Assembly: GCF_947500125.1 (NCBI RefSeq)
Contig: NZ_CANMRA010000020.1
Location: 1-64,000, forward strand
Length of the DNA stretch: 64,000 nucleotides
Direction of reading: 5' to 3'
Origin: an uncultured Kocuria sp.
GTDB lineage: Bacteria; Actinomycetota; Actinomycetes; Actinomycetales; Micrococcaceae
The position numbers and the translations under genes were made by a program. Position 1 is the stretch's first letter. The number at the start of each line of letters is the position of its first letter. Positions 31,410 through 38,550 of the stretch are shown here, one piece after another. A model generated the notes under the pieces. It saw only the letters and a list, made by a program, of their open reading frames with translations, did not search any database and was not told the origin of the DNA.

Positions 31410-31415
31410 AGTCTA
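31410..31415 (-). promoter_or_regulatory. infC operon promoter -10 element
   Basis: TAGACT on the minus strand, about 290 nt before the infC start; a start site near 31403 would give the long leader with the attenuator. The -35 region (TTCCCG at 18 bp) is weak. Confidence 0.45.
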
Positions 31416-31459
31416 GCCCATAGGCCGCGGGTTCGGGAAACAGCGGCCGCGCCGGCGCC

Positions 31460-31756
31460 TCACTCGTCCTCGGTGCTGTGCAGGGCCCGCCGGGCCGAGA
31501 GCAGCTCCGTCTCCGGCCGGGCGGCGACGAAGCGCTCGACCTCGTCGAGGACCTCGACGAGACGGGCGGCGTCCGCCGCGACCACGGCGGTGCCCACGAG
31601 GGCCCGGCGGTGGAGCTCGAGGTGGCCGACCTCGGCGGCGGTCACCGGGAAGCGGCGGCGCAGCTCCGCGACGAGGGGCCGCACCACGGAGCGCTTGCCC
31701 TTGAGGGAGTGGACGTCCCCCAGGAGAAGGTCGAACTCGATCCACCCGATCCACAC
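31460..31756 (-). CDS. DUF503 (YlxP-like) protein
   Basis: Small cytoplasmic protein of 98 residues with the DUF503 core: VWIGWIEFDLLL...HSLKGKRSVVRPLVAELRRRFPVTAAEVG and a final EVLDEVERFVAARPE helix. The family folds as a ferredoxin-like domain and often sits beside ribosome-maturation genes (infB, rbfA); the function is not settled. GTG 31756 has AAGGGGG upstream and gives the family N-terminus; the frame upstream of it is not conserved. It lies upstream of the infC operon on the same strand. Confidence 0.88.
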   Translation of the reverse strand: MWIGWIEFDLLLGDVHSLKGKRSVVRPLVAELRRRFPVTAAEVGHLELHRRALVGTAVVAADAARLVEVLDEVERFVAARPETELLSARRALHSTEDE

Positions 31757-31861
31757 GGCGCCCCGCCCCCTTCCGGCCGGCTCCCGGCCTCCCCTGCAGG
31801 ATAGTGCGGGGAGGCCGCAGGGCGGTCCGGCCGGCGACCGGTGGTGTGGCAGAGTTGGGCC

Positions 31862-32272
31862 ATGACTTCCGAGAACACCTTCCGCTTCGACGACGACGCC
31901 GCCAACTCCGGCCAGGAGATCCCGCAGGAGACGGTCAGCGCCGTCGACGAGCAGATGCGCGACATCGCGGAGGTCCCCGCCATCGAGGTCATCACGACCG
32001 CGGCCGTGCACCTCATGAGCGCGGCCGCCGTGAAGTGCGGGCTCGCCGCCGGCGAGGACGCCGAGGAGCTCAAGGACCTCGACGAGGCGCGCAAGCTCAT
32101 CACGGCGCTGGCCGGCTTCGTCACCGCCGCGGCCCCGGAGATCGGCTCGCAGCACGCCGCTCCGCTGCGCGACGGGCTGCGCACCCTCCAGCTCGCGTTC
32201 CGCGAGGCCTCGCGCTACCCGGACGCCCCCGGCCAGGGACCCGGCGAGCGGTTCACGGGCCCCGTCACCTGA
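31862..32272 (+). CDS. DUF1844 protein
   Basis: The 136-residue cytoplasmic protein has the DUF1844 pattern: VPAIEVITTAAVHLMSAAAVKCGL, then a LKDLDEARKLITALAGFV helix and a second helix at RDGLRTLQLAFREA. It is conserved in actinobacteria near infC and the his genes; function unknown. ATG 31862 fits the acidic N-terminus of the family. There is no Shine-Dalgarno, and the start may be leaderless. It converges on the sseB-like gene. Confidence 0.85.
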   Translation: MTSENTFRFDDDAANSGQEIPQETVSAVDEQMRDIAEVPAIEVITTAAVHLMSAAAVKCGLAAGEDAEELKDLDEARKLITALAGFVTAAAPEIGSQHAAPLRDGLRTLQLAFREASRYPDAPGQGPGERFTGPVT

Positions 32273-32317
32273 GCGCGGTCCGTGCCGTCCGTCGCGGGCT
32301 GATCCGGGTTCCCCGGG

Positions 32318-33172
32318 TCAGCCCGCGGTCGTGAGGCGCAGCTGCATCGAGTCCACGTCTTCCGCGAGGGCCGGCTCGACGCTCAGCCGGGCCTGGAAGC
32401 GGGCGACGACGTCGTCCAGCCCGCCCCGGTCGAGCCCGGCCCGCAGGGTGAGCACGACGGCGAGCTCGGGGCCGGCGCCGCCGCCCTGGACGAGCGCCCC
32501 GTCCGCGGCGCGCACGGCCACCCCGTCACCGGGGGCCGTGCCCACCCCGAGCACTCCCGGCAGGTCGACGGCGCAGCGCCGGACGGCCTCCTCGACGGCC
32601 GGGCTGCGGTAGGAGGGCGTCCAGGCCCGGCCCTGCGCCAGCGCCCAGAGGGCCGGGCGGCGCACCACGAACGGGAGGGCCGTGCCGGGGTCGAGCACGA
32701 GCAGCTGGGTGCCGTCCTTGACCGCGGCCACGGCGGCCCGGCGGACGTCCGTGGCCACGGGCCGCGCCTGGGCGTGCCAGTCCGCGAGCGCCGCCGTGGA
32801 GGTGAAGACCGGCAGCACCTGCCGGCCGTCCGCGGCGCGCAGGGAGACGAGCGCCATGTCGGCCTCCTTGTCCGCCACGAGACCGGCCTCCGTCACCGTC
32901 GAGGCCGAGACCTCGGCCACGACGGGCACGAACACCCGGGTCCCGGCGAGCGCGGCGACCACGGAGGACTCGTCCCCCGTCCCCGCACGCAGGGCCTGGA
33001 GGGCCTGCAGCACGGCCGGGGCGGCGGCGCCGTCGTCCTCCGGGAACCGGTGGGTGTGGCTGGTGCCCTCCCCCAGGTTGCGCCCGGCCCAGGCCTGGCC
33101 GCCGGTGTCCTCCGTGCCGCCCGCGCCGGCGAGCTGGGCGGCGATGTGCCCCGGCAGGGGCCGCTCCGTCAC
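32318..33172 (-). CDS. SseB-family N-terminal-domain protein
   Basis: The 284-residue cytoplasmic protein has the SseB N-terminal domain in its middle ([50 protein letters not shown]) and a C-terminal part ending [16 protein letters not shown]. Molecular role unknown; the family takes its name from an E. coli sulphurtransferase-related gene and that name does not define its function. GTG 33172 overlaps the hisA stop by 4 bp (GTGA), so it is translated as the last gene of the histidine operon. Confidence 0.8.
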   Translation of the reverse strand: MTERPLPGHIAAQLAGAGGTEDTGGQAWAGRNLGEGTSHTHRFPEDDGAAAPAVLQALQALRAGTGDESSVVAALAGTRVFVPVVAEVSASTVTEAGLVADKEADMALVSLRAADGRQVLPVFTSTAALADWHAQARPVATDVRRAAVAAVKDGTQLLVLDPGTALPFVVRRPALWALAQGRAWTPSYRSPAVEEAVRRCAVDLPGVLGVGTAPGDGVAVRAADGALVQGGGAGPELAVVLTLRAGLDRGGLDDVVARFQARLSVEPALAEDVDSMQLRLTTAG

Positions 33173-33921
33173 CGCGCTCCCGGTCGGCCCGCCACGTCGA
33201 GGGCCTCCTCGAGGGTGAACCGGCCCGCGTAGAGGGCCTTGCCCACGATCGCGCCCTCGACGCCCGAGGGCACGAGGGTGCGCAGGGCCGCGAGGTCCTC
33301 GAGCGAGGAGATGCCGCCGGAGGCGACCACCGGCTTGTCGGTGCGGGTCGCGACCTCCTGCAGCAGCTCGAGGTTGGGGCCCTTGAGGGTGCCGTCCTTG
33401 GTGACGTCGGTGACCACGTAGCGGGCGCAGCCGTGGTCCTCGAGGCGGTCCAGGACCTCCCAGAGGTCCCCGCCCTCCTCGGTCCAGCCGCGGGCGGCGA
33501 GGACGGTGCCGCGCACGTCGAGGCCCACCGCGATGACGTCGCCGTGCTCGGCGATGACCTTCTGCGTCCACTCGGGGTTCTCGAGGGCCGCGGTGCCCAG
33601 GTTGATCCGGGCGGGGTCCAGGGACAGGGCCCGCTCCAGCGAGGCGTCGTCGCGGATGCCGCCGGACATCTCGACCTTCAGCTCGAGCTCGGCGGCGACG
33701 CGGCGGAGCACGTCGATGTTGTCGCCGCGGCCGAAGGCGGCGTCGAGGTCCACGAGGTGGATCCACTCGGCGCCGGCCTCCTGCCACGCGAGGGCGGCCT
33801 CGAGCGGGTCGCCGTAGCCGGTCTCGGAGCCGGCCTCGCCCTGGACCAGGCGCACGGCCTGGCCGTCCGCGACGTCGACGGCGGGCAGCAGCTGGAGTCG
33901 GGGTGTCTCGCTCAGGGGCAT
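33169..33921 (-). CDS. hisA: phosphoribosyl isomerase HisA/PriA
   Basis: TIM-barrel isomerase of histidine biosynthesis (ProFAR to PRFAR). In actinobacteria without a separate trpF the same enzyme (PriA) also isomerises phosphoribosyl anthranilate for tryptophan. The 250-residue protein has the N-terminal catalytic Asp in [15 protein letters not shown], the first phosphate site MSGGIRDD, the second catalytic Asp in [15 protein letters not shown], and ASGGISS and [12 protein letters not shown]. Whether it is dual-function depends on trpF elsewhere in the genome. Confidence 0.95.
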   Translation of the reverse strand: MPLSETPRLQLLPAVDVADGQAVRLVQGEAGSETGYGDPLEAALAWQEAGAEWIHLVDLDAAFGRGDNIDVLRRVAAELELKVEMSGGIRDDASLERALSLDPARINLGTAALENPEWTQKVIAEHGDVIAVGLDVRGTVLAARGWTEEGGDLWEVLDRLEDHGCARYVVTDVTKDGTLKGPNLELLQEVATRTDKPVVASGGISSLEDLAALRTLVPSGVEGAIVGKALYAGRFTLEEALDVAGRPGAR

Positions 33922-33976
33922 GGGATCTCTCTTCTCGGGGGTCGGGGTGTGGGACGGACTGACGGGAGGGGCGTGC

Positions 33977-34138
33977 TCAGCGGCCCTGGAACCAGGCGAA
34001 CCAGCCGTAGCCGATCAGGCCCGCCGCCGTCAGGGCCAGGAGCACGACCGTCCAGAGCGGCTTGCGCTGCTGGTGGAAGGAGATGGCGCCGCCGGCGACG
34101 AAGGCCCCGGCCACCATCACGAGGACCGCGGCGCTCAC
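33977..34138 (-). CDS. 53-residue membrane protein in the his operon
   Basis: GTG 34138 overlaps the hisH stop by 4 bp (GTGA) and opens a 53-codon frame with two predicted helices, about 2-20 ([18 protein letters not shown]) and 28-50 ([22 protein letters not shown]), joined by FHQQRKPL. The overlap and the coding-like third-position GC support a real gene. No known function. hisA starts 55 bp downstream. Small membrane proteins at this place are seen in other Micrococcales, from general knowledge. Confidence 0.7.
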   Translation of the reverse strand: MSAAVLVMVAGAFVAGGAISFHQQRKPLWTVVLLALTAAGLIGYGWFAWFQGR

Positions 34139-34902
34139 GCCGCGCCGTCCTCGGTCTCCAGGGTCGGCCGGCCGGCCAGGGTGTCCCCGCCCAGGGGGTC
34201 GCCGGCCTTGAGGTGGTCCAGGCGCCCGGTGCGCGGCAGCGTGCCGAGCCAGTTGCGCAGCAGCTGGATGCCGGCCTCGGAGGACTTCTCCGGGTGGAAC
34301 TGGGTGGCGCACAGGGCCCCGTTCTCCACCGCGGCGACGAAGCGCCCCCCGTGGTCGGACCAGGTGACCTGCGGCGGCCGCATCTTCTCGATGCTCTGCG
34401 GGAAGTCCCACTCCTGCACCCCGTAGGAGTGCACGAAGTAGAACCGCTCGTCCTCGATCCCCCGGAACAGCACCGAGTCCTCGGGCGGCTCGACCGTGTT
34501 CCAGCCCATGTGCGGGACCACGTCGGCCTTGAGCCGTTCGACGACGCCGGGCCACTCGCCCATGCCCTCGGTCTGCCGGCCGTGCTCCACGCCGGACTCG
34601 AAGAGGACCTGCAGCCCCACGCAGATGCCCAGCACGGGGCGGCCGCCGGCCAGGCGGCGGCCGATGAGGCGCAGCCCGTCCACGGAGCGCAGTCCGTCCA
34701 TGACGGCGGCGAACGCCCCGACGCCGGGGACCACGAGGCCGTCGGCGTCGAGCACCGCCTCGGGGTCGGCGCTGAGCACCACGTCCGCGCCGGCCGCCTC
34801 GAGGGCGCGCACGGCCGAGCGCACGTTGCCCGCGCCGTAGTCGAGGACCGTGACGGTGGGCCGGGTGCTGGCGGAGGTCGTGGTGGTGTCCTCGGTGCTC
34901 AC
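34135..34902 (-). CDS. hisH: imidazole glycerol phosphate synthase, glutaminase subunit
   Basis: Class I glutamine amidotransferase that supplies ammonia to HisF. The triad is Cys94 (GICVGLQ), His203 and Glu205 (QFHPEKS). The N-terminal part [12 protein letters not shown] and FVHSYGV are typical. At 255 residues it is longer than most HisH (about 200) because of a 13-residue N-terminal and about 35-residue C-terminal extension. GTG 34902 overlaps the hisB stop (GTGA). No hisF is in the window; it must lie elsewhere. Confidence 0.96.
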   Translation of the reverse strand: MSTEDTTTTSASTRPTVTVLDYGAGNVRSAVRALEAAGADVVLSADPEAVLDADGLVVPGVGAFAAVMDGLRSVDGLRLIGRRLAGGRPVLGICVGLQVLFESGVEHGRQTEGMGEWPGVVERLKADVVPHMGWNTVEPPEDSVLFRGIEDERFYFVHSYGVQEWDFPQSIEKMRPPQVTWSDHGGRFVAAVENGALCATQFHPEKSSEAGIQLLRNWLGTLPRTGRLDHLKAGDPLGGDTLAGRPTLETEDGAA

Positions 34903-35528
34903 AGGGCGCCCTTCGTGGACGGGATGCCGTGCACCCGGGGATCGGGCTCCACGGCCTGGCGGAGGGCGCGGGCCACGGCCTTGAACTGCGCCTCGGCGAT
35001 GTGGTGCGGGTCCCGGCCGGCCAGCAGCGTGACGTGCAGGCAGATCCCGGCGTGGTGGGCCAGGGACTCGAAGACGTGCTGGACCATGGAGCCGGTGAAG
35101 TGCCCGCCGATGAGGTGGTACTGCTGGCCCTCCGGCTCCCCCGTGTGCACCACGTAGGGCCGGCCGGAGATGTCGACCACGGCGTTGGCCAGGGCCTCGT
35201 CCAGCGGGACGGTCGCCTCGCCGAAGCGGCGGATCCCGGCCTTCTCGCCCAGCGCCTGGCGCAGGGCGTCGCCGAGGACGATCGCGGTGTCCTCCACGGT
35301 GTGGTGGACGTCGATGTGGGTGTCGCCGGTGGCCCGGATCCGCATGTCGATCAGCGAGTGCTTCGACAGCGCGGTCAGCATGTGGTCGTAGAAGGGCACG
35401 GACGTGTCGATGTCGTTCTCGCCGGTGCCGTCGAGGTCGATCTCGACGGACACCGAGGACTCGCTCGTGCGCCGCTCCAGGGCGGCGCGGCGGGGCGCAC
35501 GGGTGCCGGTGGGGGTCTGGTCGCTCAT
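34899..35528 (-). CDS. hisB: imidazoleglycerol-phosphate dehydratase
   Basis: Manganese-dependent dehydration step of histidine synthesis. The 209-residue single-function enzyme shows the two metal-ligand motifs [14 protein letters not shown] (with FYDHML before it) and [13 protein letters not shown] plus [20 protein letters not shown] 35528 gives the usual length. It lies 141 bp after hisC and overlaps hisH. Confidence 0.97.
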   Translation of the reverse strand: MSDQTPTGTRAPRRAALERRTSESSVSVEIDLDGTGENDIDTSVPFYDHMLTALSKHSLIDMRIRATGDTHIDVHHTVEDTAIVLGDALRQALGEKAGIRRFGEATVPLDEALANAVVDISGRPYVVHTGEPEGQQYHLIGGHFTGSMVQHVFESLAHHAGICLHVTLLAGRDPHHIAEAQFKAVARALRQAVEPDPRVHGIPSTKGAL

Positions 35529-35669
35529 ACGGTGGGAACTCCTCGCGGGCGCGGCGCGGCCGTCGGCGGGCCGCGGATGGCCCGGGCCGGGCCGCGGGGC
35601 GGCGGCTCGGGCCCGGGGGTGGTCTGCTTCCATGCTATCCGGGCCGGGGCGGCCCCGGACCCGGGCCGC

Positions 35670-36773
35670 TCAGGCGCCGGAGACGATCCGCTCCATGCTG
35701 GCCAGGAACGCGGTGGTCTCCTCCTCCGTGCCGGCGGTGACCCGCAGGTGGCCGGGGATCCCGACGTCCCGCACGAGCACCCCGTCCTCGAGCAGCGCCT
35801 CCCACATCGCCCGGGAGTCCTCCATGCCGCCGAAGAACACGAAGTTCGAGTCCGACTCGGCGGGTTCGAGCCCGAGCCGCTCCAGCTCCTCGACGATCCG
35901 GTCGCGCTGGACCTTGATGTCCTCCACGTTGGCCAGCAGCGACCCCGAGTGGCGCAGCGCCGCCAGGGCCGTGGCCTGGGTGACGGCCGAGAGGTGGTAC
36001 GGGAGCCGGACCAGGCGCACCGCGTCGGCGACCTCGGGCGCCGCCGCGAAGTAGCCCAGGCGGGCGCCGGCGAGCGCGAACGCCTTGCTCATGGTGCGGG
36101 AGACGATCAGGCGGGGCCGGCCCTCGAGCAGCGTGAGCGCGGTGGGGGTCCCGCCGTGGGAGAACTCGGCGTAGGCCTCGTCGACCACCACGACCGTGCG
36201 GAACTCCTCCCCCGCCTCGTACACGGCGGTGACGACGTCCTCGCCCAGCGCCGTGCCCGTCGGGTTGTTGGGCGAGCACAGGAAGACGACGTCCGGGCGG
36301 TGCCGGCGCACCTGCTCGGCCGCGGACTCGGCGGAGAGCCCGAAGTCCGCCGCACGCTCCCCCGCGACGAAGCCCGTGTGCGTCCCGGAGGCCAGCAGCG
36401 GGTACATCGAGTAGGTGGGGACGAAGGTGAGCAGGGTGCGGCCGGGGCCGCCGAAGGCCTGCAGGATCTGCTGCAGGATCTCGTTCGAGCCGTTGGCCGC
36501 CCACAGGTTCTCGGGCCCGAGTCCGTGGCCGAGGTACGCGGCGAGCTCCTGGCGCAGGGCGGTGAACTCACGGTCCGGGTACCGGTTGAGGGACCAGGCC
36601 GCCTCGGTCACCTCCTGGACGATCGCCGCGTGCACGTCCGCCGGGACCGGGTGGGTGTTCTCGTTGGTGTTGAGCGCCACGGCGACGTCGAGCTGCGGGG
36701 CGCCGTACGGCGTCTTGCCGCGCAGGTCGTCGCGGAGCGGGAGGGCGTTGAGTCGGTCCAGGTTCTGCGTCAC
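35670..36773 (-). CDS. hisC: histidinol-phosphate aminotransferase
   Basis: PLP-dependent fold-type I enzyme of 367 residues. Visible motifs are WAANGSNEILQQILQAFGG (cofactor region), CSPNNPTGT, VVVDEAYAEFS and the PLP lysine in SRTMSKAFALAGARLGY. The start GTG 36773 is 6 nt after a TAAACT box and is probably leaderless. It heads hisC-hisB-hisH-(small membrane protein)-hisA-sseB; hisD, often first in actinobacterial his operons, is absent here. Confidence 0.96.
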   Translation of the reverse strand: MTQNLDRLNALPLRDDLRGKTPYGAPQLDVAVALNTNENTHPVPADVHAAIVQEVTEAAWSLNRYPDREFTALRQELAAYLGHGLGPENLWAANGSNEILQQILQAFGGPGRTLLTFVPTYSMYPLLASGTHTGFVAGERAADFGLSAESAAEQVRRHRPDVVFLCSPNNPTGTALGEDVVTAVYEAGEEFRTVVVVDEAYAEFSHGGTPTALTLLEGRPRLIVSRTMSKAFALAGARLGYFAAAPEVADAVRLVRLPYHLSAVTQATALAALRHSGSLLANVEDIKVQRDRIVEELERLGLEPAESDSNFVFFGGMEDSRAMWEALLEDGVLVRDVGIPGHLRVTAGTEEETTAFLASMERIVSGA

Positions 36774-36779
36774 CCGAAC

Positions 36780-36785
36780 AGTTTA
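36780..36785 (-). promoter_or_regulatory. -10 box of a leaderless hisC start
   Basis: TAAACT on the minus strand ends 6 nt before GTG 36773, with no Shine-Dalgarno. This is the promoter expected for the whole his operon. Confidence 0.55.
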
Positions 36786-36809
36786 GTGCTCCGCCCCGGT
36801 GCTCCGGCC

Positions 36810-36851
36810 CAGGGCTCCCGCTCCGGCTCCTGCCCCTGCTCGGGAGCCCTG
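36810..36851 (-). terminator. terminator hairpin after the LysM gene
   Basis: CAGGGCTCCC (36810-36819) and GGGAGCCCTG (36842-36851) pair perfectly around a 22-nt loop, 44 bp after the LysM gene stop and before the hisC promoter. No T-run. Confidence 0.55.
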
Positions 36852-36895
36852 CTCACGGGGCCTCGCGCCGGTCGCACCGCTCCTCGGGGCGCGGT

Positions 36896-37318
36896 TCAGG
36901 CGGCCGGGACCTCGAGGAGCCGGCCGGCCACGAGCACGGAGCTGTCCAGGTCGTTGAGCTCCACGATCTCGTCCATGACCTCCCGCGGGTCCCGGTCCGG
37001 GTCGGCGGTGACGGCGATCTCCCACAGGCTCTGCCCGGGGAAGACGGTCGTCTGCTCCGTCCCGGGGCCCGGGACGGGCTCGCTCGTGGCCGTGGCCGTC
37101 GAGGGGACGAGGAAGATCACGGCCAGCACGACCAGGGCGGCGGAACCGGCGAGGACGGGCAGCCCCAGGAACACCAGGCGGCCGCGGCGGGTCAGGGTCA
37201 ACGGGGTGCGGGAGCCCGCGGGGCGGGCACGCCGGGCCGCACGGCCGAGGCCGCCCGCCGCTCCTGCGGAACCGCGGCGGCGCGCGACGACGGCGCTGAG
37301 GGTGGCACTGGCACTCAT
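36896..37318 (-). CDS. LysM membrane protein, probable SOS cell-division inhibitor
   Basis: The 140-residue protein has a basic cytoplasmic N-terminus, one transmembrane helix (about 53-77, VFLGLPVLAGSAALVVLAVIF) and a LysM domain outside (about 90-138, VFPGQSLWEIAVTADP...VELNDLDSSVLVAGRLLEVP). Divergent from lexA, this is the place and layout of DivS of Corynebacterium and ChiZ (Rv2719c) of mycobacteria, which stop division after DNA damage. A LexA box at 37404-37419 lies 86 bp upstream. ATG 37318 has AAGGAG 8 nt before it. Function is inferred from synteny and domains. Confidence 0.8.
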   Translation of the reverse strand: MSASATLSAVVARRRGSAGAAGGLGRAARRARPAGSRTPLTLTRRGRLVFLGLPVLAGSAALVVLAVIFLVPSTATATSEPVPGPGTEQTTVFPGQSLWEIAVTADPDRDPREVMDEIVELNDLDSSVLVAGRLLEVPAA

Positions 37319-37403
37319 GACATGAACTCCTTGACGTTCCCGCACGGGGCGGGCGATCTCGAACACCGGTCCGGTCGACGACCCCCTCGGGGTCTTCATT
37401 CGA

Positions 37404-37419
37404 TCGAACATACTTTCGA
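37404..37419. promoter_or_regulatory. LexA (SOS) box for the LysM gene
   Basis: TCGAACATACTTTCGA matches the actinobacterial consensus TCGAAC-N4-GTTCGA with one mismatch. It is nearer the LysM gene side of the divergent region. Confidence 0.8.
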
Positions 37420-37470
37420 ATACCGATGACCCATGTCTAGCACGTGTCTGCGAAGGCTGTCGAGACGGGG

Positions 37471-37486
37471 TCGTACATATGTTTGA
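37471..37486. promoter_or_regulatory. LexA (SOS) box for lexA autoregulation
   Basis: TCGTACATATGTTTGA matches TCGAAC-N4-GTTCGA with two mismatches and overlaps the -35 of the lexA promoter. Confidence 0.75.
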
Positions 37487-37511
37487 ACACCCACGGCGTG
37501 TCGCCTAGGCT
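37483..37511 (+). promoter_or_regulatory. lexA promoter
   Basis: TTGAAC (37483-37488) and TAGGCT (37506-37511) are 17 bp apart. The LexA box overlaps the -35, the expected arrangement for self-repression. The leader to ATG 37665 would be about 145 nt. Confidence 0.6.
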
Positions 37512-37664
37512 GAAGGCGTGTTCCGGCCTCGGGTCGGCGCGCGCCGCGGACCCCCTGGCGCCTGCCGACCGGGACCCATCGAACCACCCGGGTCCGACAT
37601 CGGAACCGGGTCCGCGCACACCGGCTGCGGCACCAGCAGCCGGACGGGAAAGGACGACGCTCCC

Positions 37665-38444
37665 ATGGCCCAGCCCCCCACCCCCGAGGAGCCCCGCGCC
37701 CGGGGCGCGCGCTCCGGGGCGCGCTCGCGCAGCCGCGGGCTCAGCGTGCGCCAGCGCACGATCCTCGAGGCCATCCAGCGCTCCATCGCCGAGCACGGCT
37801 ATCCGCCGTCCATGCGCGAGATCGGGGACCTCGTGGGGCTGGCCTCGCTCTCGAGCGTCACCCACCAGCTCTCCCAGCTCGAGAAGCTGGGCTACCTGCG
37901 CCGCGACCCCAAGCGCCCCCGGGCCATGGAGGTGCTCACTCCGCTGCAGCTGCGCGGGACCGACGCCGCGGAGCCCGCCGCGGCTGCGCACGAGGTCGCG
38001 GCGGAGCCCACCGGCCGCACCGCGCGGCCCGCCGCCCACGACGCCGTGGCCGAGCTGTCCACCTCGGCGGACGTGACGATGGTTCCCCTGGTCGGGCACA
38101 TCGCCGCCGGCGGGCCGATCACGGCCGAGCAGTCCGTCGAGGACGTCCTCGCGCTGCCCCGCCAGCTGGTCGGGCACGGGGAGCTGTTCATGCTCCGCGT
38201 CAAGGGCGACTCGATGATCGACGCCGCGATCTGCGACGGCGACTGGGTGGTGGTGCGCCGGCAGAGCGCCGCCGACAACGGGGACATCGTGGCGGCCCTG
38301 CTCGACGACGAGGCCACGGTCAAGACCTTCCGCCAGCGGGACGGCCACACCTGGTTGCTGCCGCAGAACACGCGGTACGAGCCGATCCTCGGCGACCACG
38401 CCACCGTGATGGGCAAGGTCGTCTCGGTGCTGCGCAGCCTCTGA
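37665..38444 (+). CDS. lexA: LexA repressor, self-cleaving
   Basis: SOS repressor of 259 residues. The N-terminal winged helix (about 25-90, [25 protein letters not shown]) binds the operator; a linker of about 45 Ala-rich residues follows; the S24 peptidase domain has the cleavage site Ala148-Gly149 (GHIAAGG), Ser183 (GDSM) and Lys220. ATG 37665 has AAAGGA about 10 nt upstream. It is divergent from the LysM inhibitor gene, and three LexA boxes in this window (two here, one at recA) define part of its regulon. Confidence 0.97.
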   Translation: MAQPPTPEEPRARGARSGARSRSRGLSVRQRTILEAIQRSIAEHGYPPSMREIGDLVGLASLSSVTHQLSQLEKLGYLRRDPKRPRAMEVLTPLQLRGTDAAEPAAAAHEVAAEPTGRTARPAAHDAVAELSTSADVTMVPLVGHIAAGGPITAEQSVEDVLALPRQLVGHGELFMLRVKGDSMIDAAICDGDWVVVRRQSAADNGDIVAALLDDEATVKTFRQRDGHTWLLPQNTRYEPILGDHATVMGKVVSVLRSL

Positions 38445-38451
38445 GGCCGCC

Positions 38452-38511
38452 GCGCGCCCCGGTGCCCGGGCCCCCGCCGCCGGCGGGGGCCCGGTGCCGT
38501 CCGGGGCGCGC
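38452..38511. terminator. strong bidirectional terminator between lexA and the DinG-type helicase gene
   Basis: An inner perfect 13-bp stem (38466-38478 with 38482-38494, loop GCC) is enclosed by a second stem GCGCGCCCC/GGGGCGCGC (38452-38460 with 38503-38511). It lies between convergent genes. Confidence 0.85.
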
Positions 38512-38550
38512 GTGCTCAGGACGTGCTCCGGGCGGTGCCGGAGGGGCTGC

